The translations under genes were made by a program, and so were the position numbers. Below the pieces are notes generated by a model. That model was given only the letters and a program-made list of their open reading frames with translations, was not told the DNA's origin and did not search any database. Of a stretch of DNA of 64,000 bases, positions 42,423 through 55,052 are shown piece by piece. The stretch is taken from positions 1 to 64,000 of the forward strand of contig JBAOKB010000115.1 of NCBI GenBank assembly GCA_037044905.1, written 5' to 3'. Position 1 is the stretch's first letter. Every line of letters begins with the position of its first letter. The DNA is from Hortaea werneckii. Taxonomy: Eukaryota > Ascomycota > Dothideomycetes > Mycosphaerellales > Teratosphaeriaceae.

Positions 42423-43887
42423 TCATCGCGAAGCCTGCGACGCTTGCAGCATTTCTAGCAGATCCACTACCTCCCTCCCTTCTTGTCCCGTTGGCATTCG
42501 TCGTCCTGGCAGAGGCCGCTGCAAGTAGAAGCTCTGCCTTCTCGATGCCAGCGAAGCCTGCCGTATTGTATCGGAACTCGACGGCATCTGTAGAGTACTA
42601 CCCCGTTTACTGCTCGTAGCCTGAGAACTCCGGCTTCCCTTCGCGGTAAACGCACTGTCCGGAACCAAAGTCGCTTCATCCCCAGGCCACGCGCAAGCCT
42701 CTTCATCACCCATAGAAATCCGCCGGATCCTCATACAATACTCCGGGATCTCCCCCTCTGAGCCCTCCACGAGCCGTGGCCACCACCTGCCCACCAGCGG
42801 CTTCAGCGCAAGCAAGCACGCGCAAACAATCCCCACATTGGCCTCGACGGCACTCCAAATAATATTCCAAACCCCACTCTGCACCAGATCGCCCGTCCTC
42901 GAGACCAGAAAGACCGTCAACAATCTAACAACCGAAACAGCACAAACGAAGAACCCCAAAAGAAAAACCACCACCAACGCCACCTTCTGCCGTCGCGGCA
43001 ACCGCAGTCCCCAAATCCCCGGCAGCGGCAAAACCAACACCAAAACATCAAGTCCAATATCCAGTCCCGCAACCGATAACCAGTACTTCTCCGCACTCAT
43101 ACACCCGCCCCCTCCCACCGTCGGATCCCAGAGTTTGCTAACAGGTCGACAGAGCAGGGTCCCGCCTAGCACGGCCCAGAGGACGGCGGGGAGGAGGGCG
43201 ACGAGGAGGCAGTAGCAGAGGATGCGGACGCGGGGGTTGGAGAAGATGCGGAGGTATTGCATTAGGATGCTGGCTTTGGTGACGGAGACGGTGAGGGCCC
43301 AGAGGTTGTTGGTCGTGACTATGAGGATGGTGATGAGGGATAGGGTGTTTTGGATTGTGGAGGGTGTTGTAGTGGAGTTGGTGGTGGAGGTGGTGGTGGA
43401 AGAGGGGTAGGTTCCGATGCCGTAGGCGACGGCGGCGGCGATTAGGGCGGTCATTGTCCAGGAGAGGATCTGAGAAATAGGAGTGAAGATGAGATGTTAG
43501 TTACATGGTTTTCGGATTTGATCAAGGGGCACGAAGGGGGAAGTGAACGATGATGTGAGTGAGAAACTGGTCCTAGAGTTGAACAGGGCAAGAGCTGAAA
43601 AGACGGGAAAGACGAGGAGGCAGGAAGGTGAGAAGGGGACGAGAAAAAGAAGGCGAGTAATTTACCAAGCTAAGTAGAATAACATAATCGTCCCAACCCA
43701 GGCACCGAACCAGCCTCGCGCGTGTATACCATCGGAGTCCAACGACAGCGGTCGAGAGGATCGCGCAAGCAATCGCAGGACCTAAAGCCTGCCATCCGAT
43801 ATCCCTGGCGCCGAAATGCGCGAGTCTCTCGCTGCGGCTGCTTGTGATGGGTAGTGAGGTATGATGGTCATCGCGTTTGATCATCAT
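42423..43887 (-). CDS. SAT4/Pth11-like seven-transmembrane integral membrane protein
   Basis: Exons (minus) 43887-43666 and 43469-42423 give 422 aa. Seven hydrophobic helices are visible: ALGPAIACAILSTAVVGLRW, DYVILLSLILSWTMTALIAA, a segment after an N-glycosylation-rich Ser/Thr loop, LLVALLPAVLWAVLGGTLLC, IGLDVLVLVLPLPGIWGL, VALVVVFLLGFFVCAVSVVRL and VWNIIWSAVEANVGIVCACL. RWYTRARLVRCLGWDDY and CRPVSKLWDP are hallmarks of the fungal rhodopsin-like/SAT4 family. The cytosolic tail is Ser/Arg-rich with possible phosphorylation sites. Family members are thought to be receptors; there is no CFEM domain and no ligand is known. Two adjacent ATGs can serve as start. Confidence 0.87.
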
Positions 43888-44881
43888 CCTTCAATGCCTC
43901 CCTGGACAGCTCCGACAAGATCTTCTGAAGGGCAGCAGAAGAGATAGGTTAACAGAAGTAGCAAGCGACAATCCCAATCTTTCTCTCCCGCTTTTACTGT
44001 AAGGTACCAACGTGAGTGCGCAGAACATAGTAATAGGTACCTTGCAGCAGAGAAAGGAGAAAGAAAGGTCAAAGACAACTCCTTTGAAACTCCGGTCCCT
44101 CCTTCCCTTCCTAGCAAGCAAGATCGCATAGGGGCTAGGCCGTAGCAGAGCCCTGACATTGATCCCGTTTTGAGCAGAAGCGTATTGGCTTATCCTCTTT
44201 GGACGGCAGCGAATAGCACCCAGAAAGGAAGGTCTTAGAGAAGTCCCGCCTCCTACGGCAAAGATGTTGTTGATGAGTAGCTTGTTTGCGGAGACATTAG
44301 ACCAGATCTCCCGCCGCAATCAATGGGTGTTTGGCGGAAGGTAAAGATGGGAGTGGCTCGAGCCGTGAAGAGCTCTTAGAGGGACAAAGATGGTTTCTGC
44401 CCCGGGTTGTCGGCATACCTAGGAAAAGAGAGGTTCATGTGATTTGAGATATCCTTCTCGATGGCGGAACGGTGAAGATATGGTGCAAAGACCGATAAGC
44501 GAAGCATGACGATCCATCTTGCCATGCAAGAGTTAGAGGAACGAAGGGCAAGAATGCTTGCTTGTTAGGATGAGACAAGCGGCCGGTCGTGATGACCACT
44601 GGCATTTGTCGCTTGAGTAGAGAATTCTGACCAATTTGTTTGCTCAGAGGGCGAGGATGTTTCTCTCCCAGCGGAAGCATCCGCCATCGTGCCCAAAGCA
44701 TGTTCGTGCTACCGGACAAGCTTCTTTTGAACGAGGCGGGGGGACGGTAGTCGTTTGCTTGCTTGAGGTAAGAAGTCGTCTGCGATCTGAGGTTTCATAG
44801 AGTTGCTGTCATCCATACCCAATGCTGCATCGATGGCATCGACGGTCAGGGTGCGAATAGCTTTCAGTCATCGATGCAGCA
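43888..44881. other. Gene-free stretch
   Basis: Upstream of the SAT4-like gene. Overlapping short frames on the minus strand show no domain. An ACCTAGGA half-palindrome lies at 44417. Nothing else recognised. Confidence 0.5.
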
Positions 44882-45253
44882 TCATGAACTCTTCGTCGTC
44901 GACACCGAAGCAGCAGAGTCCGACATGGTAGAGTCTTTCCGGCGAGATTGGCCGTCCAGCCCCTGAAAGAGGGCCATCTTGGCCTGCATGTAAGCCCTGA
45001 TGGCTGCATCGCGCTCGACATCGCTAGAGCTTGTGTGTTTGACAGGTATACCCTCGTTCCATCGTTCGATAGCTGATAGCTCTCGGTCCTGCAGATACGG
45101 ATGGGTGCAGCTGCAGATAATGGACTTGCCGAAAGTTTTCGCGTGGGAGGGTTGCTTGGGTCTTTGGCATCTTTTAGTCTTTCGAGAGGTAGCCATGTCA
45201 CTCTCGGGATCGGAGTGGTCGAGTTGGTGCTTGGTGGAAGAGCCGGCGACCAT
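44882..45253 (-). CDS. Hypothetical protein, basic, possible zinc-binding Cys
   Basis: A 123-codon frame with a very basic start (MATSRKTKRCQRPKQPSHAK from an internal ATG), SIICSCTHPYLQDRELSAIERW, a helical SSSDVERDAAIRAYMQAKMALFQGL and a Ser-rich end. It looks more protein-like than the frames around it, but a second overlapping minus-strand frame of 181 codons exists. I recognise no family. It could be a spurious frame. Confidence 0.35.
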   Translation of the reverse strand: MVAGSSTKHQLDHSDPESDMATSRKTKRCQRPKQPSHAKTFGKSIICSCTHPYLQDRELSAIERWNEGIPVKHTSSSDVERDAAIRAYMQAKMALFQGLDGQSRRKDSTMSDSAASVSTTKSS

Positions 45254-46858
45254 GATGTAGATATAGTAGGTGTTCGGGTGTGGGAAGTGTAAATGTCACG
45301 CTTCCAGAAGAATGAGACCAGCGAGTTGGAAAAAGCCTGCCACGTTTGCCACACGATATATTTGAGAAGGGGTGGTCACAGAAGTGAGACAAGGGCATAA
45401 TACTATATCACCGAGACCACGTCCTGACCGCCACCAAGCCCAGGGACCACCTAGACAGGTAGACTTGCCATGCTCGGTAAATGTTGCTTTGGCAAAAACA
45501 TCTCATTAGCCGCCATTAGGAAGGTTCACGAATCGGACGTTTGGGGGCATTGGAATAAGATAACGGCGTTCTTACCCCATCTTGCAACAAGAGGAGCATG
45601 TGAAAAAAAGTCATTCTACCCGAGAAAATCAATAATTCACGCGCAAAACCCTCTTTGCTTTCATGAATCAGTCGACGCAAATACCAACCAGCCATGTCTC
45701 GTAAAGAGACAGAAGAGCCATGATAGATAAGACTCGGATGAGAAATGTCCAGAATTGGCCAAGCCTGACAAATAAAGCTCCCATTCGCAAAACATGACTG
45801 GTCAGATCTGTAGGTCCGCTAGAGAAATCCTATAGATCGCACGACGCCGGAATAATCATCTGCTAGGACCAACAATTATAGTGGAAAGTCAAGGCAGAAC
45901 GGGGCGGCGGCCGATAGTAGTAGCGGGGGTGTGGGGTGTGAGTTGTAGGAAAACAGCATATTCCAAATACATAGATTGAAATTCTGCCCCAGACTAGCAT
46001 TCCTACGGGAAAGCGGTGGCAAGACTCGTTCGAAGCTCGGGGAAGAGAGGGGGGTTTCCTTTACAATTAGATGCGAGACGCGGCTGGAGTTTCATCTTCT
46101 GTTGTCTATTCTTTCACTTTCGCTAGCGACCTCTGGTGCGCCAGCCGGAGAAGGTGGCACATATAGCAGACTACCGCTGACCGTAGGGTTCCGTCCCAAA
46201 AAGGCAAAATAATATAAGCGTCACCACAACACCTGCGATTACTCGGCAAAGAGAGAAAATTCTGGGGCCGAAGTATTGGAAGCCCCCCGAAAGGCAGAAG
46301 TGGTTGAAAAAAAGGGAAATTGGAAGAGAGTTAGGATTAAGCTTTTAGGAACATTTGCAATTGCACGCAGATGAGACGTCCGTGCTGAACAGCCCGCCCA
46401 CGCCTTATACCCGCCACGTGTGCGGCGAAACACAGTAGAAGAAGAATACATGAGGTGCAGCTCTAGCGCCTCGTGCGGTGAGAGATGGCGTCGAGTCGGC
46501 GTCGCAGGAGGAGGTTCTAGCGAAAGGAACAGAATCAAGCAGTAGCGTAGAGCTATCACTGCAACAAGCCTAGAACATAGACAGATGAGACAGAGTCAGC
46601 GCAGATACTCGGCGGGCCCCGAACACGATTTGAGATACCTACGGAATCCGCGCACGTCCATTGGTGGTGGGTCGGGGGATGGTGTATATCTAGGGTAAGG
46701 TATCGTAGGAGGTAGCGTGCAGCTGTCAAATGCAAATACCGGATGCACAAGACAACATCCGGCCTGCGTGGGAAGGATTGGAGGATCGAGCTAACGATCT
46801 CAATGCACTTTTACATATGTCCACATGTGCGGAAGCGAGTCATGAACCTCCTACTCTA
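45254..46858. other. 1.6-kb stretch without a supported gene
   Basis: Upstream of the doubtful small gene and downstream of glucosidase II. Only short, feature-less frames on both strands. Confidence 0.5.
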
Positions 46859-49800
46859 CTACGCAAAGGCAATCTTCCATCCAGAACCAATCTGGACGCC
46901 GGGATCGCGTACCACAGCCCACGAAGCCTTGCCCTCCACCTTCTCATGCCACTCCATCGGAACCATACGCGTCCCCGAGCTCTGCCGGGCTTGCTCCTCG
47001 CTGACCTCGACCTCCGTCTTGCCCTTCCAGGACGCGGGCGCACCCACAATGACGATCTTCTCCACACGCACATTCTCCATCGTCTTAAGATAATCCTTCG
47101 TCTTCGTACCAGGCGTCGTTGCCAAGTCCTCACTCATAAGCGAGGACGTGGAGCCCGAGTACACGAATCGCCGATGGATGTAGGCGCCTTCCTGGAAGTC
47201 GAAGCTTTCACCGTCGTCTAGGTACAGCACGCCCTCTGCATCGCCCGAGTGTCCCAGCACGATGACCAGGGTGAAGGGATCGTAGCGCATAAGCCCGGAA
47301 CTCCTACGCGGACGGTCACGACGAGGGATGATATGCCCGCCCTGCATCAGGAGCGGGATGTTCTCCAGCGGAGACGCAACGCTGACAGTTCCCGGACCTT
47401 CATAGGTCCAGTAGTCGAAATAGTCATAGTAAGTCTCCTTATCAGCCAGGTAGATATCCTGCGCTTCCTGGCCCTCCCTTGTGACAGGCTTGGCGAGCAA
47501 GCCATAGCTACCCAGGTAGAATTGGTCATCGATTCCAAATCCCTTCTCATCACCCGGATGCACGTAGTAATGCGGGCGCAGGATCGGGGCGCCCGACACA
47601 CTAGCCTCATGGAACGCCGTGTACCACGCTGGCAGCAAGCTGTATCTTAGCCGGAGGGCCTGGGTGATGATAGCCTTGTACGGATCACCTGCCAAGTAGG
47701 GCTCGCGTCGGCGGGTGTCGATGTGGGCGTGTCCTCTGAAGAAGGGGTAGAAAGCGCCGACTTGGTACCATCGGGTCAGAAGCTCTTTGCTCGGGTTGCC
47801 AAAGAAGCCTCCAACGTCCGCACCGGCAAACGGAAAGCCGCTAATACCCATGCTCAGTACCATTGGGATACTCTCTGCCAGGCGCGGCCAGGCGGCTTGG
47901 TTGTCTCCAGTCCACATTGCGCCCATTCTCTGGCTTCCAGAGTAGAATGATCGCGTCAGGATGAAAGGGCGCACGTTGTGCTTGTCCTCCTCCTTGTCGC
48001 GAGCCAAGAGGGCGTCGAACGTGGCATTGACCAGAGTCAAGCCATTGACATTGTGGATATCGCGATGCTCCCAACCACCGTAATGCAAATTGTCCTTGGG
48101 CATGGTCGTCTCTGGCCCGTTGAATACAGAGGGTTCGTTCATGTCGTTCCAAATCCAGACGTTCTTCATCGTGCCCTTGAATTTGTCATATCGGAAGAGG
48201 CCCTTCCACCATTCGCGTGCCTTCGGATTGAAGCAGTCAACCCAGGTGCTGCTCCCCGGCCAGCACCATCCTTCGTACATGTTACCTTCTTTGTTATTCA
48301 CGGCCAAACCCTTCGACTTGAGCTCATCGTTGACTGGGTAGTTGTCATTCTTGATGTGAGGATCAATGATAGCGACAAGTTTCCTCTCATGCTCGTCAAG
48401 CTGTTCGTTCATGCCAATCGGGTCAGGGAAGGTCATGGGATCCCATGTAAAGTACTTCTTGCCATCGGTGTACTCAATGTCAAGCCAGATGACATCGTAT
48501 GGGATATTGTGCTTGTCGAACTTGCGATCAACGTCCCGCACGTCTTCGTCAGTAACGTAGTTCCAGCGGCATTGGTGATAAGCGATAGAGAAATGCTGTG
48601 GTAGCTGAGTGTATCCTGTCAGCTCGGTGTAGGCACCGATCACATCCTGAGGCTTTGGTCCGAGGAAGACAAACATGTCTAGGATGCCAGATTCGCTGAT
48701 CCAGTGCGCTTGCGTGGTGGTCGTGCTACCGACACCAAGACTCAGCGGGTTGGCAGAAGTTGATTGCTTCGTGATGTCGATCCAGGTCTCGGCAGTGTTA
48801 AGCCAGAAGACTCCCACGGTCGAGTCCTTCTTGTGTGCTTGCATGAACGGAATCGAGCCATAGAGGGTCATGGGGCTGTCCTCTTCGTACTCGAAGACAT
48901 CGCTGTTGTGTAACCGGTAAGGGTCGCTGTACTTGCCTTCACCACCGCGAGTTTCCTTCAGTGAGAGAGGGCCAGTGTGCTCAGCGACGCCGTAGACGTG
49001 CTGATAGCCCGGGAAGCTGACATCCAAAGCGACGGCTTCCGGACCACGAGGCTTCGTGTCAGTGGCACCGCCGAAAGATTCATCCCACCAGGTACTCTCG
49101 TCTTCGGCCATCTCCTTGTCAGACTCAGCGACAACAGCCTCCTCGCCCTCCTTCTTCTCCTCCTTGGGCTTCTCGACCTGCTTTCGCCAGTGCTCGACGT
49201 TCATAAGTCCCCGGTCGTTGAATCTGATCTGAGTCTCCCCGTCACGCTTGAAGTCGACACCGAAGGGAGAATGGCGAATGATAGCTTCAAACTTGCTCCC
49301 AGGCCCGTAGACGACTTTCGTAGTCCCAGCCTCGGTGTCTTTGCTCGTTGCAGCACCCTTGCTTACAGTGGTACCGCCGACGATCGCCCATTTCTCAGCC
49401 TCGTTGTACCTCTGCTTTTTCGCCTTGCTGTTGTGTCTGAGCTCGATCTCGCCTTTCTGTCTCTTCTCTTCATCGATGCTGACACGGGCAGTTCCCGACT
49501 CATAGAACGCGACGGTCAGAGGTAGCCTCACGATTTCATCGGAGTTGATGATCTTCTTGTTCACAATCCCCGTCAGGATGCCCTGGTCGAACTTGACTGT
49601 GCTTTGGTCCAGAATGTAGGGGGACTCCCATTTCGAATCGGATAACGCGGTGTCGGCATAGGCGCGGTTACGCTTGCAAAAGCCAGACTGATCGCATGTC
49701 TTGAAGTTCTCGTGCTTCACGGACACTGTAGCCGTCAGTCCCAATGCCTCTGCCAGTGTTGGAATGCGCTGAACGTGTCAATGCCATGGGTAGGCTTACC

Positions 49801-49881
49801 GGCCGGGGTAATGAATGAACATAATGCTACAATCAAAAGGAGGCTCGTCCAGTTGAACGAGCCCATGGGTGCGAGCTTCAT
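46859..49881 (-). CDS. Glucosidase II catalytic alpha subunit (GH31)
   Basis: Exons (minus) 49881-49800 and 49725-46859 give 982 aa. The first exon encodes a signal peptide (SLLLIVALCSFITPA). The second opens with VKHENFKTCDQSGFCKRNRAYAD, the diagnostic N-terminus of ER glucosidase II alpha. The GH31 catalytic domain carries YGVAEHTGPLSL, the (beta/alpha)8 barrel segment with WNDMNEPSVF (nucleophile Asp near 555), and GADVGGFFGNPSKELLTRWYQVGAFYPFFRGHA. A beta-sandwich C-terminus ends the protein. It trims the two inner glucoses from N-glycans in the ER and so controls the calnexin cycle. A beta subunit is needed in the family and is not in this window. Confidence 0.95.
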
Positions 49882-50284
49882 GCTTGAGCCCGATTGCCAG
49901 ATGGTCCAACAAGAACCGTCACTGACAACCTACTCTAGCACAACATGAGATATTCAATGAACATCGAGAACTACATACCTAGGTAGTACGTCAACTTGTC
50001 AACATCTCCAGATGGGGGTGCACCGGCCACCTCAGCTCAGGTCCCAGCCGAGACTGGGAACCCGGCCGACCCGGACCTTCAGTTTCAATGCCGATCGCCT
50101 CAGGCATGAATGCATATACAGTCCACGGGTCCATCTGGCCAGGGACCGAGTGCCCCGCCAGCCCCACGGCGGTCAGTCCAAAAAAACGCTGTACAGGTCA
50201 ACACCGCCCATCTTCCCTCTTCTTGGCCTGAAAGATTATCCAACTCCGTTCCATACCCAACCACGACAAACATAACATACCAAG
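49882..50284. promoter_or_regulatory. Divergent promoter between glucosidase II and NDK genes
   Basis: A 403-bp interval between opposite starts. ACCTAGGTA lies at 49977-49985, 96 bp upstream of the glucosidase II start. A C/A-rich tract precedes the NDK ATG. Confidence 0.6.
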
Positions 50285-51034
50285 ATGTCTACTGAGCAGA
50301 CGTAGGTGCCACAATGCATTACTGAACCGACAATGAGAGACTGACAGGGTTCACAGCTTCATCGCCGTCAAGCCGGACGGTGTCCAGGTATGACAGAGAC
50401 GCATATAGGACTCCGATGCAATAATGTACTGACCGAACCCCCAGCGTGGCCTCGTTGGCGAGATCATCGGCCGCTTCGAGAGGAGGGGGTACGTTCGCTT
50501 TTACATATCTCATTCGGGTCCCATCAACTAATCTCGTTGCAGCTACAAGCTCGCCGCCATCAAGCTGGTCACCGCGTCCAAGGAGCACCTCGAGAAGCAC
50601 TACGAGGACCTGAAGGGCAAGCCGTTCTTCGCTGGCCTCATTGAATGTACGTACACAACATTATGAAAGAAGAAGGCATATATGCAAGAACAACTACTGA
50701 TAACTGGGGTCTAGACATGGCCAGCGGCCCCATCTGCGCCATGGTCTGGGAGGGCCGTGAGGCTTGCAAGGTTGGCCGTCAGCTCCTCGGCGCCACCAAC
50801 CCCATGGCTTCCCAGCCAGGCACCATCCGTGGCGACTTCGCCATCGTAAGTCCATCATAGGCGCTAGAGACCCAGAAGCAGGCTGCTGACAGTATCTCCT
50901 AGGATGTCGGCCGCAACGTCTGCCACGGCTCCGACGGCGTCGAGTCCGCCCAGAAGGAGATCGCCCTCTGGTTCAAGAAGGAGGAGATCCAAAGCTGGCC
51001 CAAGGTTGACGAGCGTTGGGTCTACGAGAAATAG
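50285..51034 (+). CDS. Nucleoside diphosphate kinase
   Basis: Six exons (50285-50301, 50357-50387, 50445-50488, 50543-50646, 50715-50845, 50903-51034) give 152 aa, the usual NDK length. All five introns have GT/AG ends and restore the family sequence: [86 protein letters not shown] with the catalytic phospho-His at 117, and [11 protein letters not shown]. It transfers the gamma phosphate between nucleoside tri- and diphosphates. The first three exons are only 17, 31 and 44 bp long. Confidence 0.96.
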
Positions 51035-51986
51035 ATGCATAACGAAGCAATGACAAGTGTGGGCAACAAGCAGCATCTGCGCCGTGACTGAAGGAGTTGA
51101 TACTTAGGAAGAACTCGTGTAGACTCGGCATAGGCTGGTTTTGCATCCGTAGAAATACCTTCAAGTGCTTGCAAGAACACTAAAGAACTTCACACCAGTC
51201 ATGCACACTCGGGCTTGCTGTTCGTCCCCGCGTTGATGAGACACGAGTTCGACTACACCTGCGTACAACGAGATATGGACACTGTCAGTTAGATGACTCC
51301 ATCACGTGTCCCCTGGTTGAGGGTGGTTGGTGACGCATGCCGAACACCACATGACTGCTGTAAAAAGAACCCGAGCCAGGCTCAAACAACAAGATATGCC
51401 CATCGCCTCGTAACCATGCCGATGCCTGTACAGTGCGAACCACTTGAGAGCTTCTACAGCCTGTCATTGTCCAGACCCTTCACTACCCGACAGTCGCAGG
51501 CGAGGAGATGAATATGGAGACAACCAAAACTCCTGTATAAATTCGGCTTCCGACGGCTGGGAACAATGAGCCTCAAGGAAATAGGATGTGCTGATGAGGA
51601 GAAAAGTCTCTCTCTCTCCATGACCCTCTTCGACCATGAGAACGTGCTAGAAAAACAATAAGTAAAAACAAACCATGATTGCTTCCCCCATTTCAGGAAA
51701 GCTATTCCAAGCCGTGATGATCGTAGAATGCACAAGTCTTGGATCAGAGCCGACATGAGTTCTTTCTGGAAGACACACACTTCTAGAGATAGCTTAGCCT
51801 GATAAAAGACTTCCAAGTCATATTCTAGTGGCCTTCATCCGTCAAGACCAAAGAACGCCCAGAGGTGAAACCGACGTTACAAGGCACACGGCCAGTAAAG
51901 AGATCCGCTCGAGAAAGTTGCTCATTCAATACGTGTTGTCATACCCGCTATGGTGGAAAGTTAAGAAAGCTAGAATAATAATAAGA
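51035..51986. other. Convergent 3' region of NDK and AP-1 mu
   Basis: Nearly 1 kb with no supported gene. A short CT dinucleotide run lies at about 51604-51615. Confidence 0.6.
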
Positions 51987-53624
51987 CTACGCTGGTTGCG
52001 CATCAGGCAATCTGACGGCGATATCGCCAGACTGCGTGATATACCGTACCCATGGGAGGGAGGGGTATTGTAACTGTGTGCGAAAACAAAGCGTCAGCAT
52101 TGAAGTGTAACCAGGGGAGGAGATACGGCCGTTTCGGATAGCTTTCGCAACAGCCTTGCTTCTTTGCATAATGCGAGACGACAGACGAAAAGATTTCAAA
52201 ATCTTCTTATGTAGGGGAGGGTCGGAGGGACGGGGGTGATAAGAAGTAACAAACGTACCTTAGGTTCTATAATCTTCAGATACCGTACTTGGATCCCACT
52301 GGTGGTGAAGTAAGGGATTTCAAACTTGACGTTGATAGGGCGTTTTGACTTTCCGGCATTGGCGATGCCGCCCATACTACCGCCAAAGCCACCCATCATA
52401 CCACCGCCTCGCTCCTCGTCGCCCCTGTTCAACAGTAGCACGTTAGCATGATGATCCGCTGCAAGAGAGCGCTGTGAAAATGTAATGAACCAAAAGAAAA
52501 GAAAACAGAGGAGGGGTGAGCCCATACCGAACAGAAGGAAGCCCCAATTCAGCCCGCATCAGAAACTCCTTGCCGCCGCCAAATTGCTTGATCTTCCAGA
52601 CAATCTCTGAGCTCTCCGGCGCATAGTGGACAGATCCAATATTCGTGCGGAAACGCGGGGTATCCGCATCCTCCGGGACAGGAACATGGATCTCGACATT
52701 ATTCGCGGTACTTCTCCTCTTAAACTGTGCCTTAGCTTTAAGCATATATTCCACGCGACTGCCGCTGTGATTCTCCACCACACATTCCACCCAGATGAGG
52801 GGCTTGACCTGGGTGTTGAGGCGGTAAGACATGAGTTCGAACTCGCCGTCGGGCGGGATGAAGGAGATGGTGCGGTCATTCTCGAAGCGCGAGAGGCGCA
52901 CGCACTGGTGGAACTTGACGTCCTCCATCTCGACGCTTTTGCCGCGGGTCGCGCGGCCCGTGGTCTCGAACATGACTTTGTCGTTCAGGCCAAGGCGCAG
53001 CTCGGGCATGCCGGAGAGGTAGCATTTCATTTTGATGGCGCCGAGGATTTCCGAGCGGAGCACGTTGCCGCTGCTGCTTACGAGCAGGTTTAGTGACTCG
53101 ACGACATCGAGGAAGACTTCGTTCTTGCGATACCGGATTCCTTCGGAGCGCCAGGAGACGGCGTTGGTGACGGCAATAGGCGGGCGGGCTTGGACTTCGA
53201 GCTTGTGGGATTCCTGGGTGATGTATTCCTGGAGGATCTTGTGTTCGGTGGTCTGGGGGTAGCCAAAGTCCATCATCTCGTCGAGGAGCTCGTAGATGAC
53301 GACGAAGTTGTCCCGGATACTTTCTTCCTCGAGCTCCTTGAAGTACTCGGTGAAGACTTCGACGATTTTGTGGAGGAAAAGGAGGAGTTCGGCGGCATTG
53401 GAGTTGCGCTTTGTTAGGGCAAGCAGGTAGAGGTTGTTGTGGCGGATGTAGAGGTAGTTGATGCCGTCGGCGGTGAGACAGGGAGGTGCTGAGGAGGTTT
53501 CCTCTTCGATCTCGGAGAGCAGGGTGGGAAATCTCTCGACGGCGGAGAGAGGAATGTCACCGCGATAGTTGCGGGCCAGGAGGGTCTTGCCCTTGAGGTC
53601 GAGGAAGAAGAGCGCTGAGGCCAT
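51987..53624 (-). CDS. APM1: Clathrin adaptor AP-1 complex mu subunit
   Basis: Exons (minus) 53624-52528, 52424-52259 and 52073-51987 give 449 aa. The N-terminal longin-like domain starts ALFFLDLKGKTLLARNYRGD, with YLYIRHNNLYLLALTKRNSN and FVVIYELLDEMMDFGYPQTTE. The mu-homology domain follows from about residue 170 (WRSEGIRYRKNEVFLDVVESLNLL), ending LPWVRYITQSGDIAVRLPD. It recognises YxxPhi sorting signals in TGN/endosome traffic. A Gly/Met-rich insert (GDEERGGGMMGGFGGSMGG) encoded at the start of the second exon interrupts the domain; as far as I recall, similar inserts occur in other mould AP-1 mu proteins. Confidence 0.94.
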
Positions 53625-54109
53625 TTTGGGAGGTTTTGAGGGCGCCTCAGGCCCGGGGTAGAGGGGAGTTTGTGGTGCTCTAGAGTGGGAGGGTGGTTGC
53701 TACTCCGGGGAGTCCCGCGTCGGTGAAGTGAAGTTGAATCCAGGAGCAGTGGTCTCGTGATTTGATCGATCCGGGTAGACGCGGTTGGGTGGCTGACGGA
53801 CCCTTCACTGTATTCGAACTTTGGGTGGATGTTGTAGCGTGTAAATGGGGGTAGAAATTGTTTGGCTGCCTCACAATAATTCGAGATAAACACGTACATA
53901 GTACCTCCTGCTGTAGCTGGATCCCTTAGCATTGACGATTGCGGAGGTGCTCGGACCAGCTCGGACGGCCAGATGCCAAGCCTCCGCAAAGCCTACCGCG
54001 ACCTCATCTGCAGTCTCGCCAACATCGCGCGCTAAACTACTCCTGCCGTCAAGGGAAGCTATCTACACTTACATAGTAGGCAGGACATTCGTCTTCCCAT
54101 CCTGCCACT
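53625..54109. promoter_or_regulatory. Divergent promoter between APM1 and the bL27m gene
   Basis: A 485-bp interval serving two genes that point apart. No distinctive motif was found. Confidence 0.55.
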
Positions 54110-55052
54110 ATGCCTCTCGCCACTCCTCTAGCGCCCCGCGCGCCATCCACCGCCACCCTCTCCCTCCTCTCCAACGCCCTCCGCGACCTCCGTATCTCTC
54201 CATCCGGTCCAGCTGCAGCCGCCAGCGTCTTCCAAGCGAGGAACGCCTCTCATCAAGCCCAAGGTCGAGCAAACAAGGCTAAACAGGGTCCGGGAAAGCG
54301 TCTGGGAGCCAAGAAAACAGCCGGTCAATATGTAGTGCCGGGCAACATCTTGTTCAAACAGAGAGGTACCCATTGGTTTGCTGGAGATCACTGTTTAATG
54401 GTATGTTCGTCCCATAAGCACGTCACATACCCATATCTGCGTGGCGTGTTTTCAAAGCGTATTTGCTCAAACGAGCATTGCTAATAATCTGTTGCAGGGC
54501 CGCGACCACACAATCCACGCCGCAGCGCCAGGCTACGTCCGCTACTACCGCGACCCAACCCGCCACCCCAAACGCAAATACATCGGCATCGTCTTCGAAA
54601 AGGACCAGAACCTCCCACAACCCGTACACGCCGCGAGGAGACGAAACCTCGGCATGCTGGCCTACCAGATGCCCTCCAGGGTCGAGGAGCAAATCACCGG
54701 CGATCTCGCCGAAGAAGGCGACTCCCCAACCGACGTCCGCCAGCTACCCAACACCCAGCGCCAGTCGAGCGTAATCAGCACCAACCCACCGCGGGCGGGC
54801 AAGAAGGCCGCCGAGGGCATCAAGCTCACGCTACGTCCTGGCTACCAATACCGACAGAGCAACTACGAGATAGGACGTTCGGCCGAGCGGAAAGAGGCCG
54901 CTGCGCAAGCCCGGGGAAAGACGAGCCGGGTGTACACGCAATTCAAACCTGGTGATCGGTTTGCGGCGTGGCGGAAGAGTTCGGTGAGGGTGGCGAGGAA
55001 CAATGAGCGGAGGGCTATGGGGAGGGGGAAGAAAGGTTCGGGTAAGAAATAA
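54110..55052 (+). CDS. Mitochondrial large-subunit ribosomal protein bL27m
   Basis: Exons 54110-54400 and 54498-55052 give 281 aa. The first 45 or so residues form a presequence-like Ala/Ser/Arg region. The L27 domain follows: NASHQAQGRANKAKQGPGKRLG, GQYVVPGNILFKQRGTHWFAGDHCLM, then GRDHTIHAAAPGYVRYYRDP after the intron. In ribosomes this protein sits near the peptidyl-transferase centre. The C-terminal extension of about 130 residues is basic and typical of fungal MRP7-type proteins. Translation in mitochondria depends on it in yeast. Confidence 0.94.

Noticed and set aside
46859..49744. Glucosidase II starting inside the second exon
   Set aside because: There is no ATG there, only a TTG. 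A spliced first exon with a clear signal peptide restores the family N-terminus.
52381..52424. Gly/Met-rich insert of AP-1 mu as a foreign insertion
   Set aside because: The frame and splice sites are intact and, as far as I recall, similar inserts occur in other mould orthologues.
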